In this document: one piece after another, positions 17,048 through 26,441 of the stretch
Layout: each line of letters starts with the position of its first letter
Numbering within the stretch: position 1 is the stretch's first letter
NCBI GenBank assembly: GCA_902825875.1
Contig: CADECP010000009.1
Location: 1 to 45,849 of the forward strand
From: an uncultured Acidobacteriota bacterium
GTDB taxonomy: Bacteria; Acidobacteriota; Blastocatellia; RBC074
DNA length: 45,849 bases
Direction of reading: 5' to 3'
The notes under the pieces: generated by a model
Told to the model about the DNA's origin: nothing
The model's database searches: none
Seen by the model: only the letters and a program-made list of their open reading frames with translations
Made by a program: the position numbers and the translations under genes

Positions 17048-20000
17048 ATGTCGCATTCAGATTCAATTTCGCGTTTCCGCCTGATTTCTCTGCTTATCGT
17101 GTCGCTGATGGTTTTCACTTCGGTCACAGCGATTGGTCAAACGGCTTCGCATACCAGAGACCCGCAGAAGAATTTTGCGCCAGCAGGTGCTTTCAGCCTC
17201 GGCGATTTTGAATCCATCAACACCACCAACGGCAATCTCATTTTGCGGTACACGCTTGGCCAATTGCCGCCCGGACGCAACGGAATGCGCGGCGGTTTTT
17301 ATCTGCAATACAACAGCAAGCTTTACGAGACCTTCATCGGCGAAGCGTTGGATATTTCAGGCCAGATTTCGCAGCAAAACCTGTTGCGCGATTCCGGCGA
17401 AGCTGGGTGGAGGCTACGTTTTCGCCATGAACTGTTGGTTACCAATCGCAATAACGAAATTGACGGCGGTTATGAACAAGCGGCTGCCAATGCCTGTAAT
17501 AGTCAGGGTTCCAGTTCAGAGCAAAACGAACTCGCCACTTATACCTGGAAAGTCAGAATTCGCTTCCCGGATGGAGCCGAGCATTTGTTTCGACCAAGCG
17601 GATATGCCGATGCGCGCGGCGACGGGTATTTCAATGTGGACACTTTTGGAACCGTCCGGGTTTATGGCTGCGCGAAACCACCGGGCAGCCAGGGATGCAG
17701 TTGCAGTGCCACGCAAAGCACTGACCCGAATCCGAGAATGGCGTATTACAGCGCCGATGGTTCGTATTTGCGGCTGATAGTTGAGCGCAATCAGGATTGG
17801 ACGCTGTATTACCCCGACGGCAGCAAAATCACCAATCAAGGCGCTGTTCAGCGCGTTTATGATCGCAACGGCAATTATTACGAAATCGTCAACAACACCA
17901 TCACCGACAATTTCGGACGCAGCACGACGCTGACTTATGATGCCGCAACGGGCGACGACCTGATCACGCAAACTGGCGTGAGTGGAACGCCGCTGGTCTG
18001 GCGCATCAAGTGGAAAACTGTTTCCATCATCAACAAAGGTTACAGTTCAACGGCGGCGGGAGGCCAGCAACAGGGAAACACTTCGATCCAGCAATGGACG
18101 GCGGATTATCTGGTCGTTGATAAAATCATCTTGCCCACGCAACTGGGCAATCTCAGCTACACGTTCAATTACAACACCAGTACAGGATGGGCTGAGGTGT
18201 CTTCAGTTGTGATGCCTGCCGATGTGTCTGAAACGCCGCCTCAAGTCGCGTATCAGTATTCCTACCCAGGTGGGCTGGCCAATGGCCTGCCTAAATGCAC
18301 AAATATCTTGCGTGGGCATACTTCCACCAAAACGCTGACCTGGTGGGCGCAAACAGACGGCGCAACCAGCGCAGTGACGGAAACCTGGCTTTACGACATT
18401 GGCAATACCGTGACAACAATCACTACGCCCGATGGCGGAGTGACGACGGAATTGCACGGCGACACCAGCTACCCCGCGCCTGACGGCGGATTGCTAAAAC
18501 GTGTTGAACGGCCTGACGGCACGAAAACCGAACGCATTTACGCTCTGAATCCTCAACCCTGGTTGGGGGTATTGCCGCCGCCATTGCCGGAGCGCAACGC
18601 CTTTGTCAAAACAGAATTCACCACGATCAAAAACGCTGGCGGAACTTACGTCAAAACCGCCATCAAGGATTTTGCCTACGACAAGAACGGCAACGTGTTG
18701 CAAGTCACCGAATACGATTGGGTGGATTACAGCCTTGTCCCCAAAGACGGCAGCGGATTGCCCACAGGCATTCCGGGCGGAGCAACGGTCAAACGAGTAA
18801 CGCTGAACACCTACAACAATCCCACACCGGATTCGTCCACGCCCGGCAGTCACGCCAATGCGTATTGGAACGTCGCTCCGTCGGGCGGTTACACCACGCT
18901 GACGCTCAACGCCATCGCGTCAAAAGAAATTCGCGCCACTGCCGCAGGCGCAGTGCAAGCGCGCACGGAATTTACCTATGACAACCCGGCGACCACCGCC
19001 AATGTGACCGTCACGCGCAGTTGGGATTCGACCAAAGGCGCAGTCACCACGCCGCTCACTGGCGGCAATTCGATTGCGACCACAAATCAATACTCGACTT
19101 ATTCCAACGGCGCGACCGGCAAGCTGATCAAAACCTTTGACGCGAACAACGTGGCCACCGCCTTTACTTACGGAGACATCGGCAACGGCGTGACGGATTT
19201 GTATGTCACCAAAACCATCGTTGCTGAAACGACCTCTGTCGCGCGCACTTCGGAAAACAAATACGACTTTCACACCGGAGTCGTCACCGAAGCCAAAGAC
19301 ACAGACAACAACGTCGTCACTCAAACAACGCTGGACGTGTTTGGCCGTCCGACCTTGGTCAAAGAAGCGGTTGGAACTCCGTCAGAACGCCGCACTGCGA
19401 CGGAGTATTCCGACACCATGCGCCGAGTCATCACCCGTTCCGACCTGAATACCGCCGGCGATGGCAAACTGGTTTCCATTCAACATTACGACCAACTCGA
19501 CCGACTTCGTTTGAGCCGCTCGCTGGAAGATTCCACAACCCAAGACCCTTACAACGAACAGCACGGCATCAAAGTGCAGACTCGTTATGCTTATTCCGGC
19601 TCGAACAGTTACGAAATCGTTTCGGCGGCATATCGCGCGGCGACTTCCGGTGCGGCGGGCGGCGAAGCCGAGATGGCTTGGCGACGCATCAAAAACGACC
19701 AGGGCGGCAAGATCATCGAACTCGAAACCTTTGCCGGAGCCACGCCGCCAGCGCCATGGGGCAACAACACCACTTCGACCGGCAAAGTCACAACGGCTTA
19801 CGACGCGGAATTCACGACCGTCACCGACCAGATGAATCGTTCGCGGCGGAGCATGGTGGATGGAATTGGCCGATTGATCCGGGTTGACGAACCGGATGCG
19901 ACCAACGGCGGTCTGGGCACGACGGCTTCGCCGGTTCAGCCAACAAATTACACTTACAGCGCGCTGGATAAATTGACGCAGACCGTTCAAGGCGGTCAGA

Positions 20001-23000
20001 CGCGAACATTCAATTACAGCAGTTTGTCGCGGCTGCTTTCGGCGACCAATCCTGAAAACGGCACGGTCAGTTATGCTTATGACAACAACGGCAACCTGTT
20101 GACCAAGACCGATGCGCGTAATATCACGGCCACTCACACCTACGACCCGCTCAATCGCAATACCACCATTTCCTATTCCGGCGGCGCTTCGCCGACCATC
20201 CAGCGGTATTACGACGGAGCGGTCAAAGGCAAAGGCAGGCTCTGGTATAGCCTTTCGTACAACGTTCATCCAACCAGCGGACAACTGGCCTATTCCTACA
20301 CCATTGTTGACAGTTATGACGAACTTGGACGCGCCAAAACCGGTTCGCAGAACTTCCTGACCAACAACGGCGCAACCTGGATGTCGTATCCGATTTCGCG
20401 GACGTTCGACATCGCGGGGAATGTTAAAACGCAAAGCTATCCGTCCACTCGTTCGACGACATACAATTACGACAACGCCGGTCGCATCAGCAGCTTCAGC
20501 GGCAACATCGGCGACGGCGTTTCGCGCACCTACGCCAACGAATTTCTGTTTAACGCTCAGGGACAGATCAAACGCGAACGCTTTGGCACAACGACGGCGC
20601 TTTATCACAACATCCATTACAACTCGCGCGGGCAGGCGGTGGACATTCGTTTGGGCACAAGCTCCGCAGACGAATGGACGTGGAATCGCGGCGCTCTGAT
20701 CACCTACTTCAGCAATCAGGCACGCAGCGCAGGCAATGCCTTTCTGAATGCCAATGACAACAACGGCAACGTCACCATGCAGGAACATTACGTTCCGATG
20801 GACGACGCTTATTCCAGTTACGCCATCCCGCTGCGCGACACTTACGAATACGACGCGCTGAATCGAGTCACCCAAGCCAACGGCGTACAGCGAACGACGG
20901 GCGGCGCGTGGCCTTCGGTCTATGCGCAGCATTACAGCTACGACCGATGGGGCAATCGCTGGATCAATTCCGCCGGAACCTGGGGCGCGAACATCTTCAA
21001 CACCGTCATCCTGCCCAATTCGGCCAACAACAGGCTGAACGGGATGAGTTATGATTCAGCCGGAAACACCACCACCGACAACATCACGGGCGGAGGCGCG
21101 CGGACTTATGACGCCGACAACCGCATGACTTCGGCGCAATCGGGCGGGACCTGGAACTATTACGTTTACGACGCGGACGGCAAGCGTGTGCGGCGCATCG
21201 TCAACGGAATCGAAACCTGGCACGTGTACGGTTTCAGCGGCGAGTTGCTGGCGGAATACTCGGTCAACGGCGCGACGGGTTCTCCGCTGAAGGAATATGC
21301 CAACGGCGGTCAGACGATGATCGTCGGCGACGCGACGAATGTTCGTTGGACGGTGGCGGATGCTCTGGGTACTCCGCGCATTGTGGCGGACAAAACCGGC
21401 AGCTTGAGCGGAATTACCCGCCACGATTACTTGCCGTTCGGCGAAGAGCTTTTTGTCGGTCTGGGCAACGGCAGCATCCGCACGACGGGGATGGGCTACG
21501 CCAACAGCGGAACGCCGGACGGGATTCGTAAGAAGTTCACCGGCTACGAGCGGGATGACGAAACGGGCTTGGATTACGCGCAGGCTCGTTATTATTCGAG
21601 CAAACAGGGGCGCTTCACCTCGCCGGACGAGTTCACGGGCGGGCCGGATGAGTTGTACGACTTCGCGGATGTGGCATCGGAAAACCCGATGATCTATGCG
21701 GAGTTAGACGAGCCGCAATCCCTTAACAAGTATCAGTATTGTTTCAACAATCCGCTGGCATTGGTGGACCCGGACGGTCACAAGTCGTGGAAAGATTGGG
21801 CGAGAACGGTGGTCGAAGTTGCGACCTACGTGCCGGGCCCGATCGGGACGGTGGCGAGTGTGGTGCAAGCGGTGGACAAGTTGGCACAGGGGGATTACGC
21901 GGGGGCGGCGTCGAGTGCTTTGGGCGCGGCTCCGGGAGCAAAGCTGCTTCGAGCAGGTGTCAGAGCGGTTGATAAACTGACTGATGGCGCACGTGTTTTG
22001 GACAAGTTAAATGACACTCGCAAGCAAGGCACAGCCATAAAAGCTGCTGGAAACGCCTGTGGGTTATGCTTCACGGCGGGCACAGAGGTCAGCACGCCCG
22101 ACGGCTTGAAAAAGATCGAAGACATTCGCGTCGGCGACCGAGTGACAACGACAGGCATCAACAAAGATCGTCCTGACGGATGGACGGCGGTTGATCCGAA
22201 ACAGTGGCGCGTCGTCAAGCTGTTGATGCCTGACCCGAAAGGCAGCGAAGATGTTTACGAGATCGAATTGCTGCGTTCGCTGGAATGGATCAGGAAGGTT
22301 GGGGCAGCGCCTCGCAGGTTCATTGAAATCGAGCTAACGGAAATGGGCTTGAGCGGGTTGGCGAAAGTCGAAACGATCACCGCTTGCCCGCCGATCAAAG
22401 CCGGTCTTGGCCGTGTCGTTTTGATGACCGTCACGCACATGGATTCCGGCGTGATGGAAATCGAGTTTGACGGCCTGAAGAAAGCTCTGGAACCGACAGT
22501 CAGCCATCCGCTGTTTTCGGCAGATCGAAATGATTGGGCTCCGGCAGGGCTGTTAAACGTTGGGGAACGAATCAAGACCAGAACCGGTAACGCCCAGATC
22601 AAGGCGATCCATTGGAAGAAAGGCGAACATCGGGTCTACAATTTCGAGGTCGAAGCAGATCAGGCTTACTTCGTTTCTTCACTAGAACTATTAAGCCATA
22701 ATACTGGCGGCTGTGGTGGATACCTTATCAGGCGTGGGCAAAAGGCGGAAAGTGCTAAGCAACTTGGTGAACAGGCAGCGAAAGCGGAGGCTAATGGTTT
22801 TCCTCACGGCGTGTCAACAAGGCTGAAACCTAGAGTATCGGGTACCGATAAACAGAGCAAGTCTGCTTTGAAGTCAGATGTGGAAAAGGTATTCGAAGTC
22901 AAACAAACTGGTGCAGATCCAAAACACCATACGGTAATCCTACCGAAACCGGTAACACCGGAAGTGGCTGACAAATTCAATAAGCTTTTCAAGCCTTTGG

Positions 23001-23005
23001 AGTAA
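17048..23005 (+). CDS. Rhs/YD-repeat polymorphic toxin with Hint pre-toxin domain
   Basis: This 1985-residue protein has a signal peptide (RLISLLIVSLMVFTSVTAIGQ), an N-terminal domain to about 270 and many YD repeats (YDANGN-like units such as YDRNGNYYEI, YDNNGNLLTK). The RHS-associated core is at about 1455-1530 (HDYLPFGEEL, KKFTGYERDDETGLDYAQARYY), and the core ends at NPLALVDPDGHK (about 1575). A Hint domain starts at Cys1674 (CFTAGTEVSTPDG) and ends LLSHN (His1884-Asn1885), a self-cleaving layout that would free the last 100 residues. That tip (HGVSTRLKPR, DPKHHTVILPKPVTPEVADKFN) is a toxin of a type I cannot name. TAGGAG precedes the ATG. The YD shell normally encases the toxin. Confidence 0.93.
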   Translation: MSHSDSISRFRLISLLIVSLMVFTSVTAIGQTASHTRDPQKNFAPAGAFSLGDFESINTTNGNLILRYTLGQLPPGRNGMRGGFYLQYNSKLYETFIGEALDISGQISQQNLLRDSGEAGWRLRFRHELLVTNRNNEIDGGYEQAAANACNSQGSSSEQNELATYTWKVRIRFPDGAEHLFRPSGYADARGDGYFNVDTFGTVRVYGCAKPPGSQGCSCSATQSTDPNPRMAYYSADGSYLRLIVERNQDWTLYYPDGSKITNQGAVQRVYDRNGNYYEIVNNTITDNFGRSTTLTYDAATGDDLITQTGVSGTPLVWRIKWKTVSIINKGYSSTAAGGQQQGNTSIQQWTADYLVVDKIILPTQLGNLSYTFNYNTSTGWAEVSSVVMPADVSETPPQVAYQYSYPGGLANGLPKCTNILRGHTSTKTLTWWAQTDGATSAVTETWLYDIGNTVTTITTPDGGVTTELHGDTSYPAPDGGLLKRVERPDGTKTERIYALNPQPWLGVLPPPLPERNAFVKTEFTTIKNAGGTYVKTAIKDFAYDKNGNVLQVTEYDWVDYSLVPKDGSGLPTGIPGGATVKRVTLNTYNNPTPDSSTPGSHANAYWNVAPSGGYTTLTLNAIASKEIRATAAGAVQARTEFTYDNPATTANVTVTRSWDSTKGAVTTPLTGGNSIATTNQYSTYSNGATGKLIKTFDANNVATAFTYGDIGNGVTDLYVTKTIVAETTSVARTSENKYDFHTGVVTEAKDTDNNVVTQTTLDVFGRPTLVKEAVGTPSERRTATEYSDTMRRVITRSDLNTAGDGKLVSIQHYDQLDRLRLSRSLEDSTTQDPYNEQHGIKVQTRYAYSGSNSYEIVSAAYRAATSGAAGGEAEMAWRRIKNDQGGKIIELETFAGATPPAPWGNNTTSTGKVTTAYDAEFTTVTDQMNRSRRSMVDGIGRLIRVDEPDATNGGLGTTASPVQPTNYTYSALDKLTQTVQGGQTRTFNYSSLSRLLSATNPENGTVSYAYDNNGNLLTKTDARNITATHTYDPLNRNTTISYSGGASPTIQRYYDGAVKGKGRLWYSLSYNVHPTSGQLAYSYTIVDSYDELGRAKTGSQNFLTNNGATWMSYPISRTFDIAGNVKTQSYPSTRSTTYNYDNAGRISSFSGNIGDGVSRTYANEFLFNAQGQIKRERFGTTTALYHNIHYNSRGQAVDIRLGTSSADEWTWNRGALITYFSNQARSAGNAFLNANDNNGNVTMQEHYVPMDDAYSSYAIPLRDTYEYDALNRVTQANGVQRTTGGAWPSVYAQHYSYDRWGNRWINSAGTWGANIFNTVILPNSANNRLNGMSYDSAGNTTTDNITGGGARTYDADNRMTSAQSGGTWNYYVYDADGKRVRRIVNGIETWHVYGFSGELLAEYSVNGATGSPLKEYANGGQTMIVGDATNVRWTVADALGTPRIVADKTGSLSGITRHDYLPFGEELFVGLGNGSIRTTGMGYANSGTPDGIRKKFTGYERDDETGLDYAQARYYSSKQGRFTSPDEFTGGPDELYDFADVASENPMIYAELDEPQSLNKYQYCFNNPLALVDPDGHKSWKDWARTVVEVATYVPGPIGTVASVVQAVDKLAQGDYAGAASSALGAAPGAKLLRAGVRAVDKLTDGARVLDKLNDTRKQGTAIKAAGNACGLCFTAGTEVSTPDGLKKIEDIRVGDRVTTTGINKDRPDGWTAVDPKQWRVVKLLMPDPKGSEDVYEIELLRSLEWIRKVGAAPRRFIEIELTEMGLSGLAKVETITACPPIKAGLGRVVLMTVTHMDSGVMEIEFDGLKKALEPTVSHPLFSADRNDWAPAGLLNVGERIKTRTGNAQIKAIHWKKGEHRVYNFEVEADQAYFVSSLELLSHNTGGCGGYLIRRGQKAESAKQLGEQAAKAEANGFPHGVSTRLKPRVSGTDKQSKSALKSDVEKVFEVKQTGADPKHHTVILPKPVTPEVADKFNKLFKPLE

Positions 23006-23027
23006 TAGACCAATTCGGAGCTTGGCT

Positions 23028-23495
23028 ATGCTATCTTCCTTAATAAAGCAGTTCCTGGTAGATAAAATGACAATACTTGATTGGTACGACGGTATTGTAC
23101 GTGCCATCGTTTCTATACAAGGTCAGTCATATTTATTAGTGCTGGTTGCTTGGGATGCTGGCGGCTTACAAAAAGCTTTTATCTTGACTAAGCTTAGCTT
23201 GCCTTTTGCGGCAACGATAAGTAGGTTGGCGCTAGAGGCTAATAATGAAAGTGTTAAAGAGGAGCGGTGGTCCGAATTTAATAACTTGCTTGAAAAATAT
23301 ATGAGCGATTATTGGGGAGAGTTGTATCTAACGTACGAAGAACCAAGACAAGGAAAGGTTTTTTCAGCTAGTGCCATTAATACGGAACACTTACGAAGAG
23401 TTAAAGAGCAAAATATCGAATCAGCAGATAGCTCAGAAGCCAGAGACTTTTGGTTTACATTACTTCCTTCTTGCAAACCTAACAATCAAGATTGA
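23028..23495 (+). CDS. Putative immunity protein for the Rhs tip toxin
   Basis: A 155-residue acidic cytosolic protein starts 22 bp after the Rhs stop with GGAG seven bases before the ATG. It has no signal peptide or membrane helix and no domain I recognise; visible segments are WYDGIVRAIVSIQGQSYLLVLVAW and a C-terminal helix-rich half. Position directly behind a polymorphic toxin tip, small size and AT-rich codon use relative to the Rhs core all point to the cognate immunity gene. A TTG at 23022 is an alternative start. Confidence 0.7.
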   Translation: MLSSLIKQFLVDKMTILDWYDGIVRAIVSIQGQSYLLVLVAWDAGGLQKAFILTKLSLPFAATISRLALEANNESVKEERWSEFNNLLEKYMSDYWGELYLTYEEPRQGKVFSASAINTEHLRRVKEQNIESADSSEARDFWFTLLPSCKPNNQD

Positions 23496-23802
23496 GATTT
23501 GCTACGACCTCTCACATAAACGTGAAGGAACATATGACTCTCTTGAGGCGGCGATCAATGCCCATGATCAAGAATTTGAAAAAGGGATATCTTTAGATAA
23601 ACCCTATTGATGTCGTAGCCGCTTCCGTTCTCTCGTTAGTTGGTGGCAAATCGTTATGGCAGAATCGTGTGCCGCGAAGGCATAGACTATCCATCGATAA
23701 ATCTACTGATGAGCAAAGCGCAGAATTACGTGAGTTAATGAAAGCAGCAGCCGAACAAGTCCGCCGACGCTGGACACAGGACAGGTTGCGGTTCCTAGCT
23801 CT
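23496..23802 (+). pseudogene. AT-rich remnants of displaced tip/immunity modules
   Basis: Two short protein-like stretches lie between the immunity gene and the orphan Rhs fragment, without good starts. In one frame, up to the TGA at 23608, it reads IEICYDLSHKREGTYDSLEAA and on to ISLDKPY. In another, about 23597-23800, it reads NPIDVVAASVLSLVGGKSLW, then DKSTDEQSAELRELMKAAAE. Composition is protein-like, but no family is recognised. They look like leftovers of earlier toxin or immunity genes. Confidence 0.4.
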
Positions 23803-23921
23803 CGGTCTATGCGTAGCATTACAGCTACGACCGCTGGGGCAATCGCTCGATCAATGCCGCCGCTACCCTTGGCGCGAACATCAACAACACAGTCTTCACT
23901 CCCGACTCAAACACCAATCGT

Positions 23922-25256
23922 TTGAATGGGCTGGGCTACGACGTGGCAGGCAATGTCACCAACGACACCATTACCGGAGCGGGAAGTCGTTTGTACGACG
24001 CTGAAAACCGAATGATTTCAGCGTCGCTTGGCGTCAATACCGGCAGCAGTTCTTACGGTTACAACGCCGACGGCAAGCGAGTGGTTCGCCGCATTGGCGG
24101 GCAGGAAACCTGGTACGTTTACGGCATCAGCGGAGAGTTGATCGCCGAATACGGGGCTGAAGCGGCGGCTACGTTTCCGCTGAAAGAATACGCCAACGGC
24201 GGTCAGACGATGATCGTCGGCGACGCGACGAATGTTCGATGGACGGTGGCTGATGCTCTGGGCACTCCGCGCATTCTGGCGGACAAAACCGGCAGCTTGA
24301 GCGGAATTACCCGCCACGATTATCTGCCCTTTGGCGAAGAGCTTTTCGCCGGAATGGGCAACGGCAGCATCCGCACGACGGGGATGGGGTACGCCAACAG
24401 TGGGACGCCGGACGGGATTCGGAAAAAGTTCACGGGCTACGAGCGGGACGACGAGACGGGCCTGGATTACGCGCAGGCTCGGTATTATTCCAGCAAGCAG
24501 GGGCGGTTCACCTCGCCCGATGAGTTCACGGGCGGGCCGGATGAGTTGTACGACTTCGCGGATGTGGCATCGGACAATCCTCTGATTTATGCAGAGCTGA
24601 CCGAACCGCAATCGCTGAACAAATACCAGTACTGTTACAACAACCCGCTGGCTTATGTTGACCCGGATGGCCACAAAGGAATTTGGGAAGCGATCAAGCA
24701 GGGAGCGGAATACGTCAGTTGGGTTCCCGGCCCAATCGGTCAGGGAGCCAGCGCGCTACGCGCCGGAATGGCTCTGGCCGAAGGCGATTATAAAGGAGCG
24801 TTGGAGTACGGAGTTGGAGCCGTAGCTGGAGGCAAAGGCGGCACGCTTCTGGTCAAAGGCATTAGCAAATTAAAGCTCCTGGATAGAGCGGCTGATACGT
24901 TAAAGGCAGTTGACAAAACTGAAGATGTTGCTAAAACCGCAAAGAACGTCATTGAGCCTCGCCCAAAATTTCGTAAGAAAACTATCGAAAATGCATTGAA
25001 GGACGCACCTGATGGGGCAGATGGCGTTAAAATCTGTCCTACTTGTGGGACTAAAATGACAGGTGAGAAGGTAAATGGTAAACGAGATTTTGATGTCGAT
25101 CATCACACGAAGACTTGGGCGCAGAGAAAAAAAGAGTTGGCTAAAAAACCAAATTTAAATCGTAAGGAAGTTATAGACGAGTACCAAAAAGATGTGCGAG
25201 CTCAATGCCCGCGCTGTAATAGAGGGCACAAGTATGAACCCAAAGAACCAGAATAA
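23922..25256 (+). CDS. Orphan Rhs C-terminal fragment with HNH-type nuclease tip
   Basis: The frame encodes the end of an Rhs protein without its N-terminus. Homology to the full Rhs gene begins near 23803 (matching about 20918). The same frame is cut by TAG at 23814, where the intact gene has CAG, so the first usable ATG is at 23922. The 444 residues carry YD repeats, the RHS core (KKFTGYERDDETGLDYAQ) and NPLAYVDPDGHK, then a different tip. The tip ends in a zinc-type HNH nuclease: CPTC (372-375), DVDHH (391-395) and CPRC (429-432). There is no Hint domain. It can be a silent cassette that reaches the full gene by recombination, or be expressed alone. Confidence 0.85.
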   Translation: MNGLGYDVAGNVTNDTITGAGSRLYDAENRMISASLGVNTGSSSYGYNADGKRVVRRIGGQETWYVYGISGELIAEYGAEAAATFPLKEYANGGQTMIVGDATNVRWTVADALGTPRILADKTGSLSGITRHDYLPFGEELFAGMGNGSIRTTGMGYANSGTPDGIRKKFTGYERDDETGLDYAQARYYSSKQGRFTSPDEFTGGPDELYDFADVASDNPLIYAELTEPQSLNKYQYCYNNPLAYVDPDGHKGIWEAIKQGAEYVSWVPGPIGQGASALRAGMALAEGDYKGALEYGVGAVAGGKGGTLLVKGISKLKLLDRAADTLKAVDKTEDVAKTAKNVIEPRPKFRKKTIENALKDAPDGADGVKICPTCGTKMTGEKVNGKRDFDVDHHTKTWAQRKKELAKKPNLNRKEVIDEYQKDVRAQCPRCNRGHKYEPKEPE

Positions 25257-25830
25257 CGAGAAAGAGACGGTGGCTAGTTTGATTCAGCATCTAGAGTTTC
25301 ATCTTGGAGAGATTGATGGTGGGTGGTCAGAGTCCATAGATCAAAAACGTATACCTTTTCAAATAGTCTGGTTTAAAAATTCTCCAGTAACTCAGGCAAC
25401 CACTTTTATGACCTTGGGGTTGAGCCAAACCGCTCTCCGTCAGCCGGATGATAGTTTCGTGAGGCAAGAGTTGCTTTTCTGCTGCCACGACACATATGCA
25501 AACGAAGAAATTGCATCATTGCTGTTAGCTGTAGGAGAAGACTTGCTCGTGGAAAAGCGTGCCTTGCTAAGAGGGCAAGTACTTAGGCTTGCCAGCCCTG
25601 TAATTGATTCTTCAACAATGCAGGTATTGTACTGTACCAGCCCTGTGTATTTTCCCGATGAATTTCACGAATATAAAGGATCATCTCCCGTAACCTCGAT
25701 TGTCTGGACAGTGCCGATTGCAAAAAAAGAGGCCGACTTTATTACTCAAAAAGGATGGAATTGTTTTGAGGATCTTCTTGTTGAGCAGAATCCGGATTTA
25801 CTGAACTTGAAACGGGAGGGGTTGATCTGA
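25234..25830 (+). CDS. SUFU-like immunity protein
   Basis: A 198-residue cytosolic protein whose ATG overlaps the end of the HNH toxin frame by 23 bp, with AGAGGG upstream. The pattern FQIVWFKNSP, TTFMTLGLSQTALRQPDD, RQELLFCCHDTYANEEIASLL and a late SSPVTSIVWTVPIAKKEADFI resembles the suppressor-of-fused (SUFU) domain, which is common among immunity proteins of bacterial nuclease toxins. Overlap with the toxin gene supports a toxin-immunity pair. The family call is by eye and not certain. Confidence 0.72.
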   Translation: MNPKNQNNEKETVASLIQHLEFHLGEIDGGWSESIDQKRIPFQIVWFKNSPVTQATTFMTLGLSQTALRQPDDSFVRQELLFCCHDTYANEEIASLLLAVGEDLLVEKRALLRGQVLRLASPVIDSSTMQVLYCTSPVYFPDEFHEYKGSSPVTSIVWTVPIAKKEADFITQKGWNCFEDLLVEQNPDLLNLKREGLI

Positions 25831-26126
25831 AAGATAAAGAATGGCCGTTCGACCAGGGACCTCATGTAGCCGCACTTACTACTAGGCAAGTTATTGCTCT
25901 GGAGCAGCCTATTCGCCAAATTGTGCATTATGAAGATGACCATTCTTGGGCTTTTATGTGCGGAACAACTGACCAATCGGATGATTACAGGCTTGTTCAT
26001 ATGGAGGAAATGCTGGAAATGGACGAAAGCCTGAATTCTATAGCTGATTTACCGCCAGGTTGGTCAGCTTGGCGAGAGGATAAAAATTCCCCATGGCAAA
26101 AATTTCAAAAAGACTTGGAAGAGTAG
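25827..26126 (+). CDS. Small DUF2185-like second immunity protein or C-terminal domain
   Basis: The frame encodes about 99 residues: LKDKEWPFDQGPHVAALTTR, then HSWAFMCGTTDQSDDYRLVH, MEEMLEMDESLNSIADLPPG and WSAWREDKNSPW. The W-x-F-x-x-G start and the P-P-G-x-x-A/S-W-R-x-x end resemble DUF2185 domains found next to SUFU proteins. There is no ATG at the 5' end. A CTG at 25827 overlaps the SUFU stop as CTGA and has GGGAGGGG seven bases upstream. Either translation restarts at CTG, or a -1 slip fuses it to SUFU. Initiating at the internal ATG (25960) would remove half the protein. Confidence 0.55.
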   Translation: MKDKEWPFDQGPHVAALTTRQVIALEQPIRQIVHYEDDHSWAFMCGTTDQSDDYRLVHMEEMLEMDESLNSIADLPPGWSAWREDKNSPWQKFQKDLEE

Positions 26127-26167
26127 TTCATTCAAAATTGAAAATTGTAGCAGTGACAGTAATTGCT

Positions 26168-26441
26168 ACGCTCTAATCGCGTCACCCAAGCCAACGGAGT
26201 TCAGCGAACGACGGGCGGCGCGTGGCCTTCGGTTTACGCACAGCATTACAGCTACGACCGCTGGGGCAACCGCTGGATCAATTCCGCCGGAACCTGGGGC
26301 GCGAACATCTTCAACACGGTCATCCTGCCCAATTCGGCCAACAACCGGCTGAACGGGATGACGTATGACTCAGCCGGAAACACCACCACCGACAACATCA
26401 CGGGCGGAGGCGCGCGGACTTACGACGCCGACAACCGCATG
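26168..26441 (+). pseudogene. Third Rhs fragment, truncated both sides
   Basis: The sequence is nearly identical to the full Rhs gene at about 20858-21128 (NRVTQANGVQRTTGGAWPSV, YSYDRWGNRW, GGGARTYDADNRM). Homology breaks after CAACCGCATG at 26441, one base before the stop codon of the minus-strand kinase gene. There is no tip. It is a scrap left by recombination or deletion. A 6-bp inverted repeat (GTAGCA 26147-26152, TGCTAC 26164-26169) lies at its left border. Confidence 0.88.

Noticed and set aside
19382..20932. Minus-strand frame of 516 codons inside the Rhs gene
   Set aside because: It is antisense to YD repeats, with no recognisable family or ribosome site.
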